Positions 25,996-36,010 are shown, counted from the stretch's first letter. The stretch: 64,000 nt of DNA from Psychrobacillus lasiicapitis (GCF_006861795.1 NZ_VDGH01000011.1:114248-178247), one strand, 5' to 3'. Notes: generated by a model not told the origin, from the sequence alone. Numbers and translations: made by a program.

Positions 25996-27270
25996 ATGAT
26001 TCAAAAGCTACAAGGAATTTATTTCGGTTGGTATATTATTATTGTAAGCATGATCATTACCATGTTAACGGTAGGACTGCGTTTAGGGATAGGCCCATTT
26101 GTATTACCAATGATGGAAGATTTAAGCTTAACACGAACATTCATATCCTTGATAATTTCTGTGAGTATGATTATGTATGGAGTTGGAATGCCTTTAGCAG
26201 GATACCTTTGTGGAAAATATAGTACTAAATTTGTTCTCCTGCTTGGGCTTGTAATCATAGAGTTATCCGTTTTGGGAACTGTGTTAACAAACAATGTCTG
26301 GATTTTTTTCTTCATGTATGGTGTGTTACTATCATTCGGCCTTGCATTTACTAGTCCAGTTGCAGTAACTCCACTTATCAGTCGTTGGTTTGTTCGTCAA
26401 AGAGGCAAGGCTTTATTCTCTCTCTCCACTGGTTCGATGGCTGGCATAGCTATATTTAATCCATTAGCTACTTTTATGATTGATTCTATTGGCTGGCGAA
26501 GCACTCTGTCTATTTTTGCTTTCATTTTTATCATAATAATAGTTCCTGCTGCCATTTTCATTTTTAAAGAAGATGTTCCAGAGGGGGCTGATTTAAAAGA
26601 AGCTTCTTCAAGCACTAAGTCTTCTACTGATGAGAATACACCCAAGCTCACTTTAAGAGATGCTATTCGCACAAAAGCATATTGGCAAATTGTAGCCGGA
26701 TTATTTGCTTGCGGGTTCAGTATGAACTTACTAGGCTCCCATGCAGTTCCAATGTTAATAGACCATCATTTTGAACCTACTACTGCATCATTTGGAGTAG
26801 GAATGATTGGGCTAGTTGCGATATTTAGTACACTTGTTTTAGCCTCCATTGCCGATCGTTTCTCTAAACGTAAGCTACTATTTATTATTTATTTTATACG
26901 TGGTTTAGGTTTTTTAGGCTTGGTATTTTCACAAAATACATGGCAACTTTACTTAGTGGCAGCGTTGGGTGGATTAGTGTGGTCTGGGAGTATAGCGATG
27001 TCCTCCGCTATTTTAGGAGAGCTTTTTGGCGTCAAGCTACTTGGCGTGCTTTATGGTTGGGCATATCTTGGGCATCAAATAGGAGGAGCCATCTCTTCAT
27101 TTCTTGGAGGGTGGGGCTATGAGGTCTTTGGGACACATTTATTTTCATTCGGCTTAGCGTCAGTCACATTAATAATTGCGAGCATTATTTCATACCTAAT
27201 CCCTGAAAAAATCAAACTGCAAAAAATAAAACAATATAAACTTATAGGCAGTAGAACAACATCTTCCTAA
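25996..27270 (+). CDS. MFS transporter, oxalate/formate antiporter (OxlT)-like
   Basis: A 424-residue twelve-helix major facilitator of the monocarboxylate/OxlT type, with the RQRGKALFSLSTGSMAG region between helices 4 and 5 and a polar central loop (about residues 195-225). ATG 25996 has GAGGG 8 nt upstream; the longer frame begins inside the thioesterase gene. It follows that gene by about 25 bp, so they would be co-transcribed and under the divergent LysR regulator. A small organic acid is the likely cargo; the exact one is not known. Confidence 0.87.
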   Translation: MIQKLQGIYFGWYIIIVSMIITMLTVGLRLGIGPFVLPMMEDLSLTRTFISLIISVSMIMYGVGMPLAGYLCGKYSTKFVLLLGLVIIELSVLGTVLTNNVWIFFFMYGVLLSFGLAFTSPVAVTPLISRWFVRQRGKALFSLSTGSMAGIAIFNPLATFMIDSIGWRSTLSIFAFIFIIIIVPAAIFIFKEDVPEGADLKEASSSTKSSTDENTPKLTLRDAIRTKAYWQIVAGLFACGFSMNLLGSHAVPMLIDHHFEPTTASFGVGMIGLVAIFSTLVLASIADRFSKRKLLFIIYFIRGLGFLGLVFSQNTWQLYLVAALGGLVWSGSIAMSSAILGELFGVKLLGVLYGWAYLGHQIGGAISSFLGGWGYEVFGTHLFSFGLASVTLIIASIISYLIPEKIKLQKIKQYKLIGSRTTSS

Positions 27271-27332
27271 TAATATAAAAGCACTCGGAATCACATAATG
27301 AATAATGGCTTTGCTCCTATGTTTATTGACAC

Positions 27333-27379
27333 CAAAAAACGAGAACAACGTACCTTCACAGTGCATTCCTCGTTTTTTG
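27333..27379. terminator. Bidirectional terminator between two MFS genes
   Basis: CAAAAAACGAG (27333-27343) pairs with CTCGTTTTTTG (27369-27379), between convergent genes. Confidence 0.75.
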
Positions 27380-27393
27380 ATGTTTTTTATGTC

Positions 27394-28758
27394 TTATAAT
27401 CTATTCGTAGAAGATTTTAACACCGTGACTTTTTTGGCTGTTACTTGCTTCTCTTTCGCATAATCTGCACGATCTTCACGAATAAAACTCATAGCTATTG
27501 CGCCAAAAATGGCAGCAATACTGATTGCAAAAAAGTTAAATTGTGGTTGGAGATTAAACGTTAATAGAATGCCCATATAAGTTGGGGCAACAATGGAACC
27601 GATCCGTCCAAAAGCCATTGTACTGCCGAGAGCTGCTGCTCGAACATCTACTGAATAATATTCCGCCACATAGGCATTAGACATGTTTTGCAAACCTACT
27701 GTAGCTGCTCCTATAAGTGCAATTAGCCCATACGCTATATAAATATTTTTCGAGTAGCCAATCATCACCAATGCCACAGCTCCTACTATATACAGCGGAA
27801 TAAGTACACGTTTGAAACCAACAAATCGAATAAGGGTTCCGAATATCATCGTTCCAATAATAGCGCCTATTTGTAATACTGCTACAAATAAGAGACTAGA
27901 TTTTAAATCATAGCCAGCATGCATCATTAAAGTTGGAAGCCATGTATTTAAAGAATACATTAAGATGAATGTACAGAAGCAAGAGAGCCAGAACATCATC
28001 GTACTTAAAGCGAGCTTATTTTTAAACAGATCACGAACCGATGATTTTTGTAGCTGCTCCTGTTGGTCGTATGTAAATTGTATATCTTTCGAAAGCGTTG
28101 GTTCTATTTTTCGTAGAATAGTGACAAGACGTTTTGTATCTTTTTGTTTCATTAAAGAACTAATTGATTCCGGAAGAATACGTATAACAAATGGCAGTAA
28201 AAGTAGTGGTAATCCACCAATCCAATAGACTGGCTGCCAACCCAATTCTTCGAGAAACATTTGCCCACTAAATGAGGCAGTAATGGCACCAATACAATAA
28301 CCGCAAAAAATAAATGAAATAATAGCAGCACGGTATTTGGCTGGAGCGTATTCTGAGATTAAAGCAGCGATATTAGGCATTACCCCACCAAATCCTAACC
28401 CTGCTATAACACGACAAATAACAAAAAATATAGGCGTCGGTGCAAACCCAGATAATAATGTAAAGAAACTAAATAAGAAAGTGGTAAAAATAATAATGCG
28501 TTTTTTCCCAAAGCGATCTGCATACAATCCAAACAAAACAGCACCAATTGCCGTACCAATTGTCGTATAACTACCAATCGAACCTGCTACTATATCTGTA
28601 ATTCCCCAATCTGCCTTTAACAAAGGAATAGTCGCACCATAAATAACAACATCGTAGCCATCGAACATCATGATAAAAAATAAACATAGAATCACAATGT
28701 AATGAAAACCTTTTAATCTACTCTGATTAACTATTTCAATAGGGTTCACTTTATTCAT
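27394..28758 (-). CDS. MFS transporter, aromatic acid:H+ symporter family
   Basis: A 454-residue twelve-helix MFS protein. The first-helix motif FDGYDVVIYGATIPLL (compare GFDxxxxG in PcaK/BenK), the helix 2-3 loop ADRFGKKR and the helix 4 region ICRVIAGLGFGGVMPN match the AAHS/metabolite:H+ symporter group. It probably imports a benzoate-like or other organic acid. It is 110 bp downstream of a LysR gene in the same direction, and no terminator is seen between them. Confidence 0.85.
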   Translation of the reverse strand: MNKVNPIEIVNQSRLKGFHYIVILCLFFIMMFDGYDVVIYGATIPLLKADWGITDIVAGSIGSYTTIGTAIGAVLFGLYADRFGKKRIIIFTTFLFSFFTLLSGFAPTPIFFVICRVIAGLGFGGVMPNIAALISEYAPAKYRAAIISFIFCGYCIGAITASFSGQMFLEELGWQPVYWIGGLPLLLLPFVIRILPESISSLMKQKDTKRLVTILRKIEPTLSKDIQFTYDQQEQLQKSSVRDLFKNKLALSTMMFWLSCFCTFILMYSLNTWLPTLMMHAGYDLKSSLLFVAVLQIGAIIGTMIFGTLIRFVGFKRVLIPLYIVGAVALVMIGYSKNIYIAYGLIALIGAATVGLQNMSNAYVAEYYSVDVRAAALGSTMAFGRIGSIVAPTYMGILLTFNLQPQFNFFAISIAAIFGAIAMSFIREDRADYAKEKQVTAKKVTVLKSSTNRL

Positions 28759-28868
28759 GACAACCTCTCCAATGCAAAATTAATTTGATATGTAATGTAA
28801 AGAGATTGTAGCATGATAAAACTGCTTGCATATAACACATAAAATGTATCACTAGCTATAGTTTAAAG

Positions 28869-29786
28869 CTATACCTGGATTTGTTCTTCAGTAATAGTTT
28901 CTTTTAAATACTCGATATAAATACTAGCTAATGGACTTTGTTTTACATTTTTATGTGTAATATACCCAACGGTAATTCGTTCATCTACAAGTAAAGGAAT
29001 GGATACGATATCTTTACTATTTAATTCATGACTAATCACACCTGTTGAAATTGTATAACCATTTAATCCAATCAATAAATTAAAGAGCGTTGCCCGATCA
29101 CTAACGGTAATATTTTTAGGCCTAGAAATTGTACTTAAAATTTCCTCCGAAAAGTAAAAAGAATTATAGTCCCCTTGTTCGAAAGAAAGATACGGATAAG
29201 GAAGTAAATCTGTTAATGTCACAAATTCTTGCTTGGCAAGTGGATTTCGTGAGCTAATAAATACATGTGGCTTTGCTTCAAATAGCTTTTGAAAAAGGAG
29301 ATTACCTTCTCTAAGAAATTTATGAATTACTTTTTTATTGAAATCATTTACATATAAAATACCAATTTCACTACGAAGATTTTTCACATCTTCAATTATT
29401 TCATAAGTCTTTGTTTCTCTTAACGTGAATTCATACTCATCTCGATTGTATTCTTTTAGCAAGCGTACAAATGCACTTACCGCAAATGCATAATGCTGAG
29501 CCGATACAGAGAAGTGCTGTTGCAATGATTGCGAATTGGAATATCGATTCTCTAGAAGTTCCGCTTGTTCCACTACTTGCCTGGCATAACCTAAAAACTC
29601 TGCCCCTTCAGTGGTGATGATGATTCCCTTATTCGTTCGCATAAAAATCACAATTCCTATTTCATTCTCTAACTCTTTCAGCGCATTCGAAAGACTTGGC
29701 TGACTAATAAATAAATTTTGTGCAGCTTTACTGATAGAACGACTTCTTGCCACTTCAATTACATATTTTAACTGTTGTAATGTCAT
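28869..29786 (-). CDS. LysR family transcriptional regulator
   Basis: A 305-residue LTTR with an N-terminal HTH (MTLQQLKYVIEVARSRSISKAAQ pattern) and a substrate-binding effector domain. ATG 29786 is chosen since GAGG precedes it at about 10 nt; an ATG five codons upstream lacks SD spacing. It probably regulates the downstream aromatic-acid-type transporter. The N-terminal region resembles CysB/CynR-type starts but the effector is unknown. Confidence 0.88.
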   Translation of the reverse strand: MTLQQLKYVIEVARSRSISKAAQNLFISQPSLSNALKELENEIGIVIFMRTNKGIIITTEGAEFLGYARQVVEQAELLENRYSNSQSLQQHFSVSAQHYAFAVSAFVRLLKEYNRDEYEFTLRETKTYEIIEDVKNLRSEIGILYVNDFNKKVIHKFLREGNLLFQKLFEAKPHVFISSRNPLAKQEFVTLTDLLPYPYLSFEQGDYNSFYFSEEILSTISRPKNITVSDRATLFNLLIGLNGYTISTGVISHELNSKDIVSIPLLVDERITVGYITHKNVKQSPLASIYIEYLKETITEEQIQV

Positions 29787-29960
29787 TGATTTATGCCTCA
29801 TTCCAATACAATTTTCTAATCTTCAATGTACTTCAATTAGTGCAACTCTTGCAACCTCAAAACACATAACGAGTTTTATAGATCTCTTAAACCGACCAAA
29901 ATGAAAGCACCTGTCACTAATGGATATGACATGAGGAACAATGAAGGGAATGTTCTACAT

Positions 29961-30766
29961 TATAGGGAAAATGCGTCTTAGTGAGTTGTATAAAGTGTCC
30001 GCAGGGATTTTCGCAGCAGGGTGGACGCTTTCCGTAGGGTGAGCGATGAGCCTTCACTGCCGCGCCTACGCGCGTACGTTGTGAAGTCTCATTTTACTCA
30101 CTTGATCCTACTGGAGTCGCCTCCCTGCTGCGTAAATCCAATGGAGCTTGCTTACTTACTCCGTATTGACTTGCAAAAAAATAAAACCAACTACAATTTT
30201 TCGGTTACTTTAACCCAATAAATAGCTTAGGGCAACAAATCGTTCATTGAAAGCAACTAATTCTGCTCCGAAAGCTACCAAACCAGCGCGAGAGCAACTA
30301 AATTGCCATTGAAAGCAACTAATTTCTTACAATAGCAAGTTTACTTAGATTGAGACGACTATGATTTCGACATATTATAGGGATAATAAACCTAAAAGCC
30401 CGCCGAACTCGCCTGGCCGGCATCTGCTCGACTAGTTTGTCGTGTTCAGCTGACTTATTGTCACGTTCGGGGTGTACATTGTCGTGTTCAAAGACTAGTT
30501 TATCTCGTTGGCGGTGGGTATTGTCTCGTTCAACCATATATTGTAAGATTTGAAGCTGATTAGCAAGCAAATATTGAATAAGCAAGTGATTTCCATTGAT
30601 TTTCGCTGCAAGCGTCGACTCCAGCCGGATAAGTGAGCAAAATGAGACAGCCCAACGTACGCCTAAGCGGCGGGGATAGCTCATCGCTTACCCGGCGGAA
30701 AGCGTACGATTGTAGCGAAAATCTTAGCGGCCACCTAATAGGGCTTTACGACGCATTATCCCTATA
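29961..30766. repeat. Composite palindromic interspersed repeat, copy 3 (full, longest)
   Basis: About 806 bp between CAT-TATAGGGAAAATGCG and CGCATTATCCCTATA-ATG, filling most of the gap 29787-30931. A left core (about 29995-30120) and an inverted right core (about 30597-30745) enclose two arrays. GCAAYYAA units lie at 30232, 30253, 30274, 30294, 30315 and 30335. TTGTC units lie at 30437, 30458, 30479, 30500 and 30521, exactly 21 bp apart. Another TATAGGGATAA lies between the arrays (about 30374). The ORFs here are repeat artefacts. Confidence 0.82.
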
Positions 30767-30884
30767 ATGCACATGAACTGATGATAAATCTAACGCGTTA
30801 CAATGAACTAAATATCTTATATTATAAAAAGTTTTATCGTTTATAACATATATTTTATTATTTCCTAAATCAAAAAAAGAAAGA

Positions 30885-30913
30885 AATTAATCATTTAATA
30901 AAAATGATTAATT
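30885..30913 (-). terminator. Terminator of the MMPL gene
   Basis: AATTAATCATTT (30885-30896) pairs with AAATGATTAATT (30902-30913), with T-rich DNA following on the minus strand. Confidence 0.7.
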
Positions 30914-30931
30914 CCCTTCTTTACTACAATC

Positions 30932-33900
30932 TTATATTCTCTTTTTTTCCTTAGAAAATAAATTTGCTACTGCATCTGGTAAAGCCATCAATGCCGGAAC
31001 AAAGAGTGGCAATAAAACAAAGCATAGCACAATCAGCCCTGTAATGACTGCAATCGCTAATTCCGTTAACAGGATAATTCCGGCTGGTATTAATGTTGCA
31101 AAAGTACCGCCAAGTATTATCACAGCTGAGATGATGACACCGCCAGTATGCTTAGATGCTAACACAATGGCTTCTTTTGGAGATAGATCTGGATATTCCT
31201 TAAAGCGCATCATCAAGAATATGCTATAGTCTACTCCCAGAGCCACAATGATAATAAAGGAGAAGAATGGTACAAAGGATGAAATTCCCGCGTATCCTAA
31301 CAGATTTAGGAAAATAAAATTGATAAGGAACATCGCTGTATAGTACGCTCCAACTAGGGATGCCGTAATAAATACCGGTGTCCAGAATGAACGAATCACC
31401 AAGAATAAGACAAGCAATACACCAATAATAACGATAACAGTTGTTCTACTTAAATCTCTTGATAAGACATCATTCATATCATTCGTGGTTGCACTAGTTC
31501 CTACTGTTCCACTTTTCGCATCGGAAAGTACAGTGCCTTTTAATCCTTCCGAAAGTGTATCATTGATTTGATTAATCGTTGCCAATGCTTTGTCAGAATA
31601 AGGATCATCCTTTAAAACAATCGTCATTTTAGTGATTTTACGATCTTCCGACATGAAGGCATCTAACGATTTTTTGAATTCCTCGTTTGTTAATGCTTCT
31701 TCTGGGATAAAAAATGTCTTATTTGTATTTAACTGAGTTAAATATCCATTTGTTTGTCCAAGTCCATCTGAAATGCCTTGTAATCCATCGTTTACATCTG
31801 TTAATTTTTTACCGAATTCACCGAATCCATTTAGACCTTCTACTAGCTGCTGTTGACCAGCTTTCATTTGACCAAGTCCAGTATTGACAGCATTCATATT
31901 CGTAACGATTGTGTTTATCCCTGAAGATGCTTGTCCAAGTCCGTTCTTTAACTTCTTCAAACCATCTGCCATCTGAGTTAAACCTTTGCTCATATTTGCA
32001 AGGTTTTTGTTTGCAGTAGTAAAACCTGCAGTGACCGTATTATAGTTTTCGTTTAAGGCAGCCATACTTTCTGGCGTAATTTGGTTTAACGATGTGGACA
32101 GCTGATCGATCGTTTGTTTCAATGCCTGGAAATTTGCATCACTACTAGACTCTGCATAACTACTACCTAATGCATCTGTCATAGATTTCATTTGCGTCAG
32201 TGCATCTTTAACCCCAAGTAATGCTTTTGCTGCATCTTGATAATGCGTTCCCATCTCAGCGTATCCAGCTTGCATTTTTTCATAACTGTCGGCTAGCACG
32301 GATACTCCACTACTCATAGCAGAGAGGTTCGTTTCAATAGTAGACAATCCATTATAAATCGTTTGGGGATTACTTGTCCCATCATCGATCCCCGCTTGGA
32401 TTTGTTTTAATCCGCTTGTTAACGCTGTCATACCATCTTGGAGTTTTGTTGTGCCATCGACCATTTTATTTACTTCAGAAAAGTCGGCTGATTCAAGACC
32501 TTTTTGGGCTTCTGCCAACCCATTATAAATTTGGTCTACTCCATTTTGCGTTTCGGAAATCCCTTCTGTAACACTTCCCATTTGGCTGTCGACATAAAAG
32601 TCAGCAATTTGCTCCCCTTGAGGCTGAGTGACCGAAGAAACCATTTTCACACCTTTTAACGCCTTCAATCTTTCTGTAATGTTATCAACTACAGCAAGCG
32701 TTTCATTTTGATCCATTGGTTCATCACTTTCAATAACTACCGTAGCAGGCATTGCTTGACCTTTCCCAAAATGCTCGGCTACTAGATTAATAGCTTTTGA
32801 TGAAGGATAGCTATCTCCAAGTTCCCCAACAGTATCAAAGTTCAATTTTTCTTCATGGAAGAAGATCATCGGACCAATAATTAAAAGAATAATCACTGTG
32901 ATAAGAATAGGATGCTTTATACCAAAGGAAGATGTTTTCTCCCAGAATTTATTCTCTTTATGTCCTCCAGCATTTTTGGATGGCCAGAAAATTTTCTTAC
33001 CTAACACTTTCATAATAAAAGGAGTTAATGTCAAAATTTGAAGCAATAATATGGTGACGCCTATGACAACGACAACACCCGATTTATAGATTGGTGATTC
33101 TGAGAAAACGAGTGCTAGGAATGCAATGAATACAGTAAGAATACTATATGCAATTGTTTTACCTGCTGTTTTATACGTATTAATGATCGAGTCATCTACT
33201 GAGTGGCCATGCGCCAATTCTTCCTTAAATCTATTAAATAAAAGAATATTATAATCTGTCCCAATCCCAAAAAGAATCAGCACTAAAAGCATTTGTGTAA
33301 GACTCGTTATCGGGAAACCTGCTTTATCAATTAACTGTGCGGCAATCCCCATCGAAACAAGATAAGAAAATGCCACCGCTATAAGAGAGATAAAGGGTGT
33401 AACAACGGATCTAAAAGCAATGATGAGTACTACCAAAATAAAGATTACAGTCAATGCAGCACTTTTTTCTACACCAGCTTGTGATGCCTTTAGATAGTCA
33501 TTATTAATAAAATCTTCGCCACTAAGATAATAATCAACTGGTACACCTTCCAGTTTACTTTCAAATTGTTCTTTTATATCATCAATTTCTCGCCCTTTTT
33601 TATCGAGCTTATAGCTTACCATTAAGGTTGTGCCATCTTCAGAAACTAAAGCGCTTTTTGCGTCTGGCATACTGAATGGGTCAATCATCTCGTTGACGCC
33701 AAGTTCTGCACTGCTATCACGAATTGACTCTACTGACTCCCCTATTTGCTTCATGTCTTCATCTGATATTTTATCTTTATCATAAAAAACAATGAGATTG
33801 TCTGTACCTTCAGTGGTATTCATTTTGTCTAAGATATCCCCTGCGATGACAGATGGGCTCTCACTACTTGTACCTTCCTGCCCTTGCTGTCGTAAAATCG

Positions 33901-33991
33901 CATTGATGTCGGGCTGAATGACTGTCAGTAATATTGTTGCAATAAGCCAAATGGCAAAAATAGCCCAACGTCCTTTTATAATACTTTTCAC
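30932..33991 (-). CDS. ydgH: MMPL/RND-type membrane exporter
   Basis: A 1019-residue membrane protein. It has one N-terminal helix, an extracytoplasmic domain, a block of about six helices (about 175-345), a helix near 355 and a second large extracytoplasmic domain (about 370-830). A final helix block (850-1010) ends it. The second outer domain is expanded by helical GL/QMxxGLxxL-like repeats (about 470-760) of YhgE/Pip type. MMPL proteins export lipids, surfactants or drugs. The marR-MMPL pair matches B. subtilis ydgG-ydgH, and the gap to marR is 23 nt. The protein is longer than YdgH, mainly in that coiled region. Confidence 0.88.
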   Translation of the reverse strand: MKSIIKGRWAIFAIWLIATILLTVIQPDINAILRQQGQEGTSSESPSVIAGDILDKMNTTEGTDNLIVFYDKDKISDEDMKQIGESVESIRDSSAELGVNEMIDPFSMPDAKSALVSEDGTTLMVSYKLDKKGREIDDIKEQFESKLEGVPVDYYLSGEDFINNDYLKASQAGVEKSAALTVIFILVVLIIAFRSVVTPFISLIAVAFSYLVSMGIAAQLIDKAGFPITSLTQMLLVLILFGIGTDYNILLFNRFKEELAHGHSVDDSIINTYKTAGKTIAYSILTVFIAFLALVFSESPIYKSGVVVVIGVTILLLQILTLTPFIMKVLGKKIFWPSKNAGGHKENKFWEKTSSFGIKHPILITVIILLIIGPMIFFHEEKLNFDTVGELGDSYPSSKAINLVAEHFGKGQAMPATVVIESDEPMDQNETLAVVDNITERLKALKGVKMVSSVTQPQGEQIADFYVDSQMGSVTEGISETQNGVDQIYNGLAEAQKGLESADFSEVNKMVDGTTKLQDGMTALTSGLKQIQAGIDDGTSNPQTIYNGLSTIETNLSAMSSGVSVLADSYEKMQAGYAEMGTHYQDAAKALLGVKDALTQMKSMTDALGSSYAESSSDANFQALKQTIDQLSTSLNQITPESMAALNENYNTVTAGFTTANKNLANMSKGLTQMADGLKKLKNGLGQASSGINTIVTNMNAVNTGLGQMKAGQQQLVEGLNGFGEFGKKLTDVNDGLQGISDGLGQTNGYLTQLNTNKTFFIPEEALTNEEFKKSLDAFMSEDRKITKMTIVLKDDPYSDKALATINQINDTLSEGLKGTVLSDAKSGTVGTSATTNDMNDVLSRDLSRTTVIVIIGVLLVLFLVIRSFWTPVFITASLVGAYYTAMFLINFIFLNLLGYAGISSFVPFFSFIIIVALGVDYSIFLMMRFKEYPDLSPKEAIVLASKHTGGVIISAVIILGGTFATLIPAGIILLTELAIAVITGLIVLCFVLLPLFVPALMALPDAVANLFSKEKKRI

Positions 33992-34014
33992 CTTATATCC
34001 CTCACTTATAAATG

Positions 34015-34518
34015 TTATTTCCCACGTTTATCCTTTTCAGAGAAGTATAAGATGTCGATGAAATCATAGTTATCCATTCCTTCAGCAATCATTTTTTCTT
34101 TAACTGCTGAAACTAACAATTTCATTCCTTTCTCCACCGCTTCCTGTTCGCTAGGATTTAAAAGTTCCATAACCCCGATCAATGACTGATTTGTCAATTC
34201 CGCGATACTTTCATCAATATCTTCAGCTAATCTAGGAGATAACGAAATATCTACTAGACGTTTATCTTTCTGATTTGGCATTTTCACTAACAGTTTTTTA
34301 GCTATTAGCCTATCCACAATATCGGAAACCGTACTTTGCGTCATTTTCAAATTTTGAGACAGTTGCTTTATGCTAACTGTTCTGTGAGCATATACATCTC
34401 CGATTACCCTTATTTGTGGAATCGTTACTCCATGCTCCTCAGCAGTTTTCTGTAGGCTTTTCATCGTATAATCATGGAGAAAGTCAATGGATTCTCCTAT
34501 AAACTCAGCTCTATTCAA
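34015..34518 (-). CDS. ydgG: MarR family transcriptional regulator
   Basis: A 167-residue winged-helix regulator with the MarR core (TVSIKQLSQNLKMTQSTVSD, then DRLIAKKLLVKMPNQKDKR). TTG 34518 is chosen as start: AAAGGAG lies 8 nt upstream and the protein then has MarR length. The ATG at 34599 would add 27 unrelated residues without an SD. It is the first gene of the operon with the MMPL exporter and likely represses it until a lipophilic or toxic ligand binds. Confidence 0.9.
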   Translation of the reverse strand: MNRAEFIGESIDFLHDYTMKSLQKTAEEHGVTIPQIRVIGDVYAHRTVSIKQLSQNLKMTQSTVSDIVDRLIAKKLLVKMPNQKDKRLVDISLSPRLAEDIDESIAELTNQSLIGVMELLNPSEQEAVEKGMKLLVSAVKEKMIAEGMDNYDFIDILYFSEKDKRGK

Positions 34519-34647
34519 TAGTAAATCTCCTTTCGCAATTAAACCGAACACGATACATCGTACACGATTCATTTTATGTAAATATGTTTTCTTTGTCAAT
34601 AGAGAAGCAATTCTTATATACGTTCACTTTCAATCTCTCTTAGCTAA

Positions 34648-34693
34648 AAAAAAAGTAGCGCAAACCATTTCTTTGGTTTGCGCTACTTTTTTT
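34648..34693. terminator. Terminator after the dus gene
   Basis: A perfect 19-bp stem (34648-34666 with 34675-34693) with an 8-nt loop and T run, separating dus from marR. Confidence 0.9.
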
Positions 34694-34743
34694 ATTATGC
34701 ATACTTTCTTTACGAGCAAAATAGTGGTTAGCTCAGAGTTACA

Positions 34744-35727
34744 TCAATTCTCTGTTCCTGCACCATCAACATTCTTTTCAAAGCTATCTAAAAGTGCACG
34801 AACTTCATCTGTTGACTTCGTGCTCATCAATTGATTTCTTAATTCACCCGCTCCACGGAATCCTTTGACATAGATTTTGAAAAATCGATGCAATGCTGTG
34901 ATAGAACGTGGTAATTCTGCTGAATATTGATCTTGAAGATCCAATTGCAATCTTAGAAGATCAAGGTATTCCGTAGTGCTATGCTCTTTTGGCTCCTTTT
35001 CAAAAGCAAAAGGATTTTTAAAAATACCTCGACCGATCATCACCCCATCAACGCCATATTTTTCAACAAGCTCGAGTCCAGTTTTACGGTCAGGAATGTC
35101 TCCGTTAATCGTTAGCAGCGTATTTGGAGCTATTTCATCACGTAATTTTTTAATATCCGGAATTAGCTCCCAATGCGCATCTACTTGGCTCATTTCTTTT
35201 CTTGTACGTAAATGAATAGAAAGGTTCGCAATATCCTGTTTTAATATATGCGCTAACCACTCTTTCCACTCGTCTACATTCGTGTAACCAAGCCTTGTCT
35301 TTACGCTGACAGGAAGTCCTCCCGCTTTGGCTGCTTGAATAAGCTCTGCCGCTACTTCCGGACGCAAAATAAGACCGCTTCCTTTCCCTCTCGTCGCAAC
35401 ATTAGGTACAGGGCAGCCCATATTAATATCGATCCCTTTAAACCCTAGCTCTGCCATGCCAATACTCATCTCGCGGAAATATTCGGGATTATCCCCCCAA
35501 ATATGTGCCACCATCGGTTGCTCATCTTCTGTAAAAATCAAACGGCCCCGCACACTTTTCATACCCTCTGGATGACAATAGCTATCCGAGTTTGTAAACT
35601 CCGTAAAAAATACATCCGGTCTACCTGCTTTACTCACTACATGACGGAAAACAACATCCGTCACATCTTCCATTGGCGCAAGCACAAAAAATGGTCGTGG
35701 TAAATCACGCCAAAAATTCTCTTTCAT
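34744..35727 (-). CDS. dus: tRNA-dihydrouridine synthase
   Basis: A 327-residue Dus-family FMN enzyme that reduces uridines in tRNA D-loops. Visible are the N-terminal [19 protein letters not shown] with the catalytic Cys, SVKTRLG and the phosphate-binding NGDIPD...[10 protein letters not shown]. subtilis has two Dus proteins; this one is not next to lysS/yacF-type genes, so which paralogue it is cannot be told. ATG 35727 is used, though a TTG four codons upstream is also possible. A single gene with a strong terminator. Confidence 0.92.
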   Translation of the reverse strand: MKENFWRDLPRPFFVLAPMEDVTDVVFRHVVSKAGRPDVFFTEFTNSDSYCHPEGMKSVRGRLIFTEDEQPMVAHIWGDNPEYFREMSIGMAELGFKGIDINMGCPVPNVATRGKGSGLILRPEVAAELIQAAKAGGLPVSVKTRLGYTNVDEWKEWLAHILKQDIANLSIHLRTRKEMSQVDAHWELIPDIKKLRDEIAPNTLLTINGDIPDRKTGLELVEKYGVDGVMIGRGIFKNPFAFEKEPKEHSTTEYLDLLRLQLDLQDQYSAELPRSITALHRFFKIYVKGFRGAGELRNQLMSTKSTDEVRALLDSFEKNVDGAGTEN

Positions 35728-35982
35728 CTTAAAACTCAAATCCTCTCAATATGGATATTACTTTAAACGCTAGGTCATAGCCTATTAAGCCACATAACTT
35801 ATTATCAAACACAATATTTAACTTGTGCAAAACTACGTACGAAAATCGACAATATTTATTTTAACGTATATCGATCCTGAATGGTATTTTTATAACCCAA
35901 AATGCAAATGATAAAGACTTTTTTATTATACCAGCTCCAACTCATGATAAGCTGTTGTCCCTATGGTTTATTGGTGATTACT

Positions 35983-36010
35983 TTGAAAACCTCATTTAAT
36001 TAGGTAATAT
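35983..36010 (+). promoter_or_regulatory. Sigma-A promoter of ytoQ
   Basis: TTGAAA (35983-35988), a 16-bp spacer and TAATAT (36005-36010), about 35 bp upstream of the ytoQ ATG. Confidence 0.55.

Noticed and set aside
30021..30221. 66-codon plus-strand ORF in repeat copy 3
   Set aside because: It lies within the core palindrome and has counterparts broken by stops in the other copies.
30437..30545. CRISPR-like array
   Set aside because: Units have no identical repeat separated by unique spacers of about 30 bp; the period is 21 bp, the repeat is degenerate, and there are no cas genes.
30319..30684. 121-codon minus-strand ORF with ERDN/EHDK heptads
   Set aside because: The heptads arise from the 21-bp array in repeat copy 3; there is no SD and no family similarity outside the array. 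The coding possibility is kept only as a finding.
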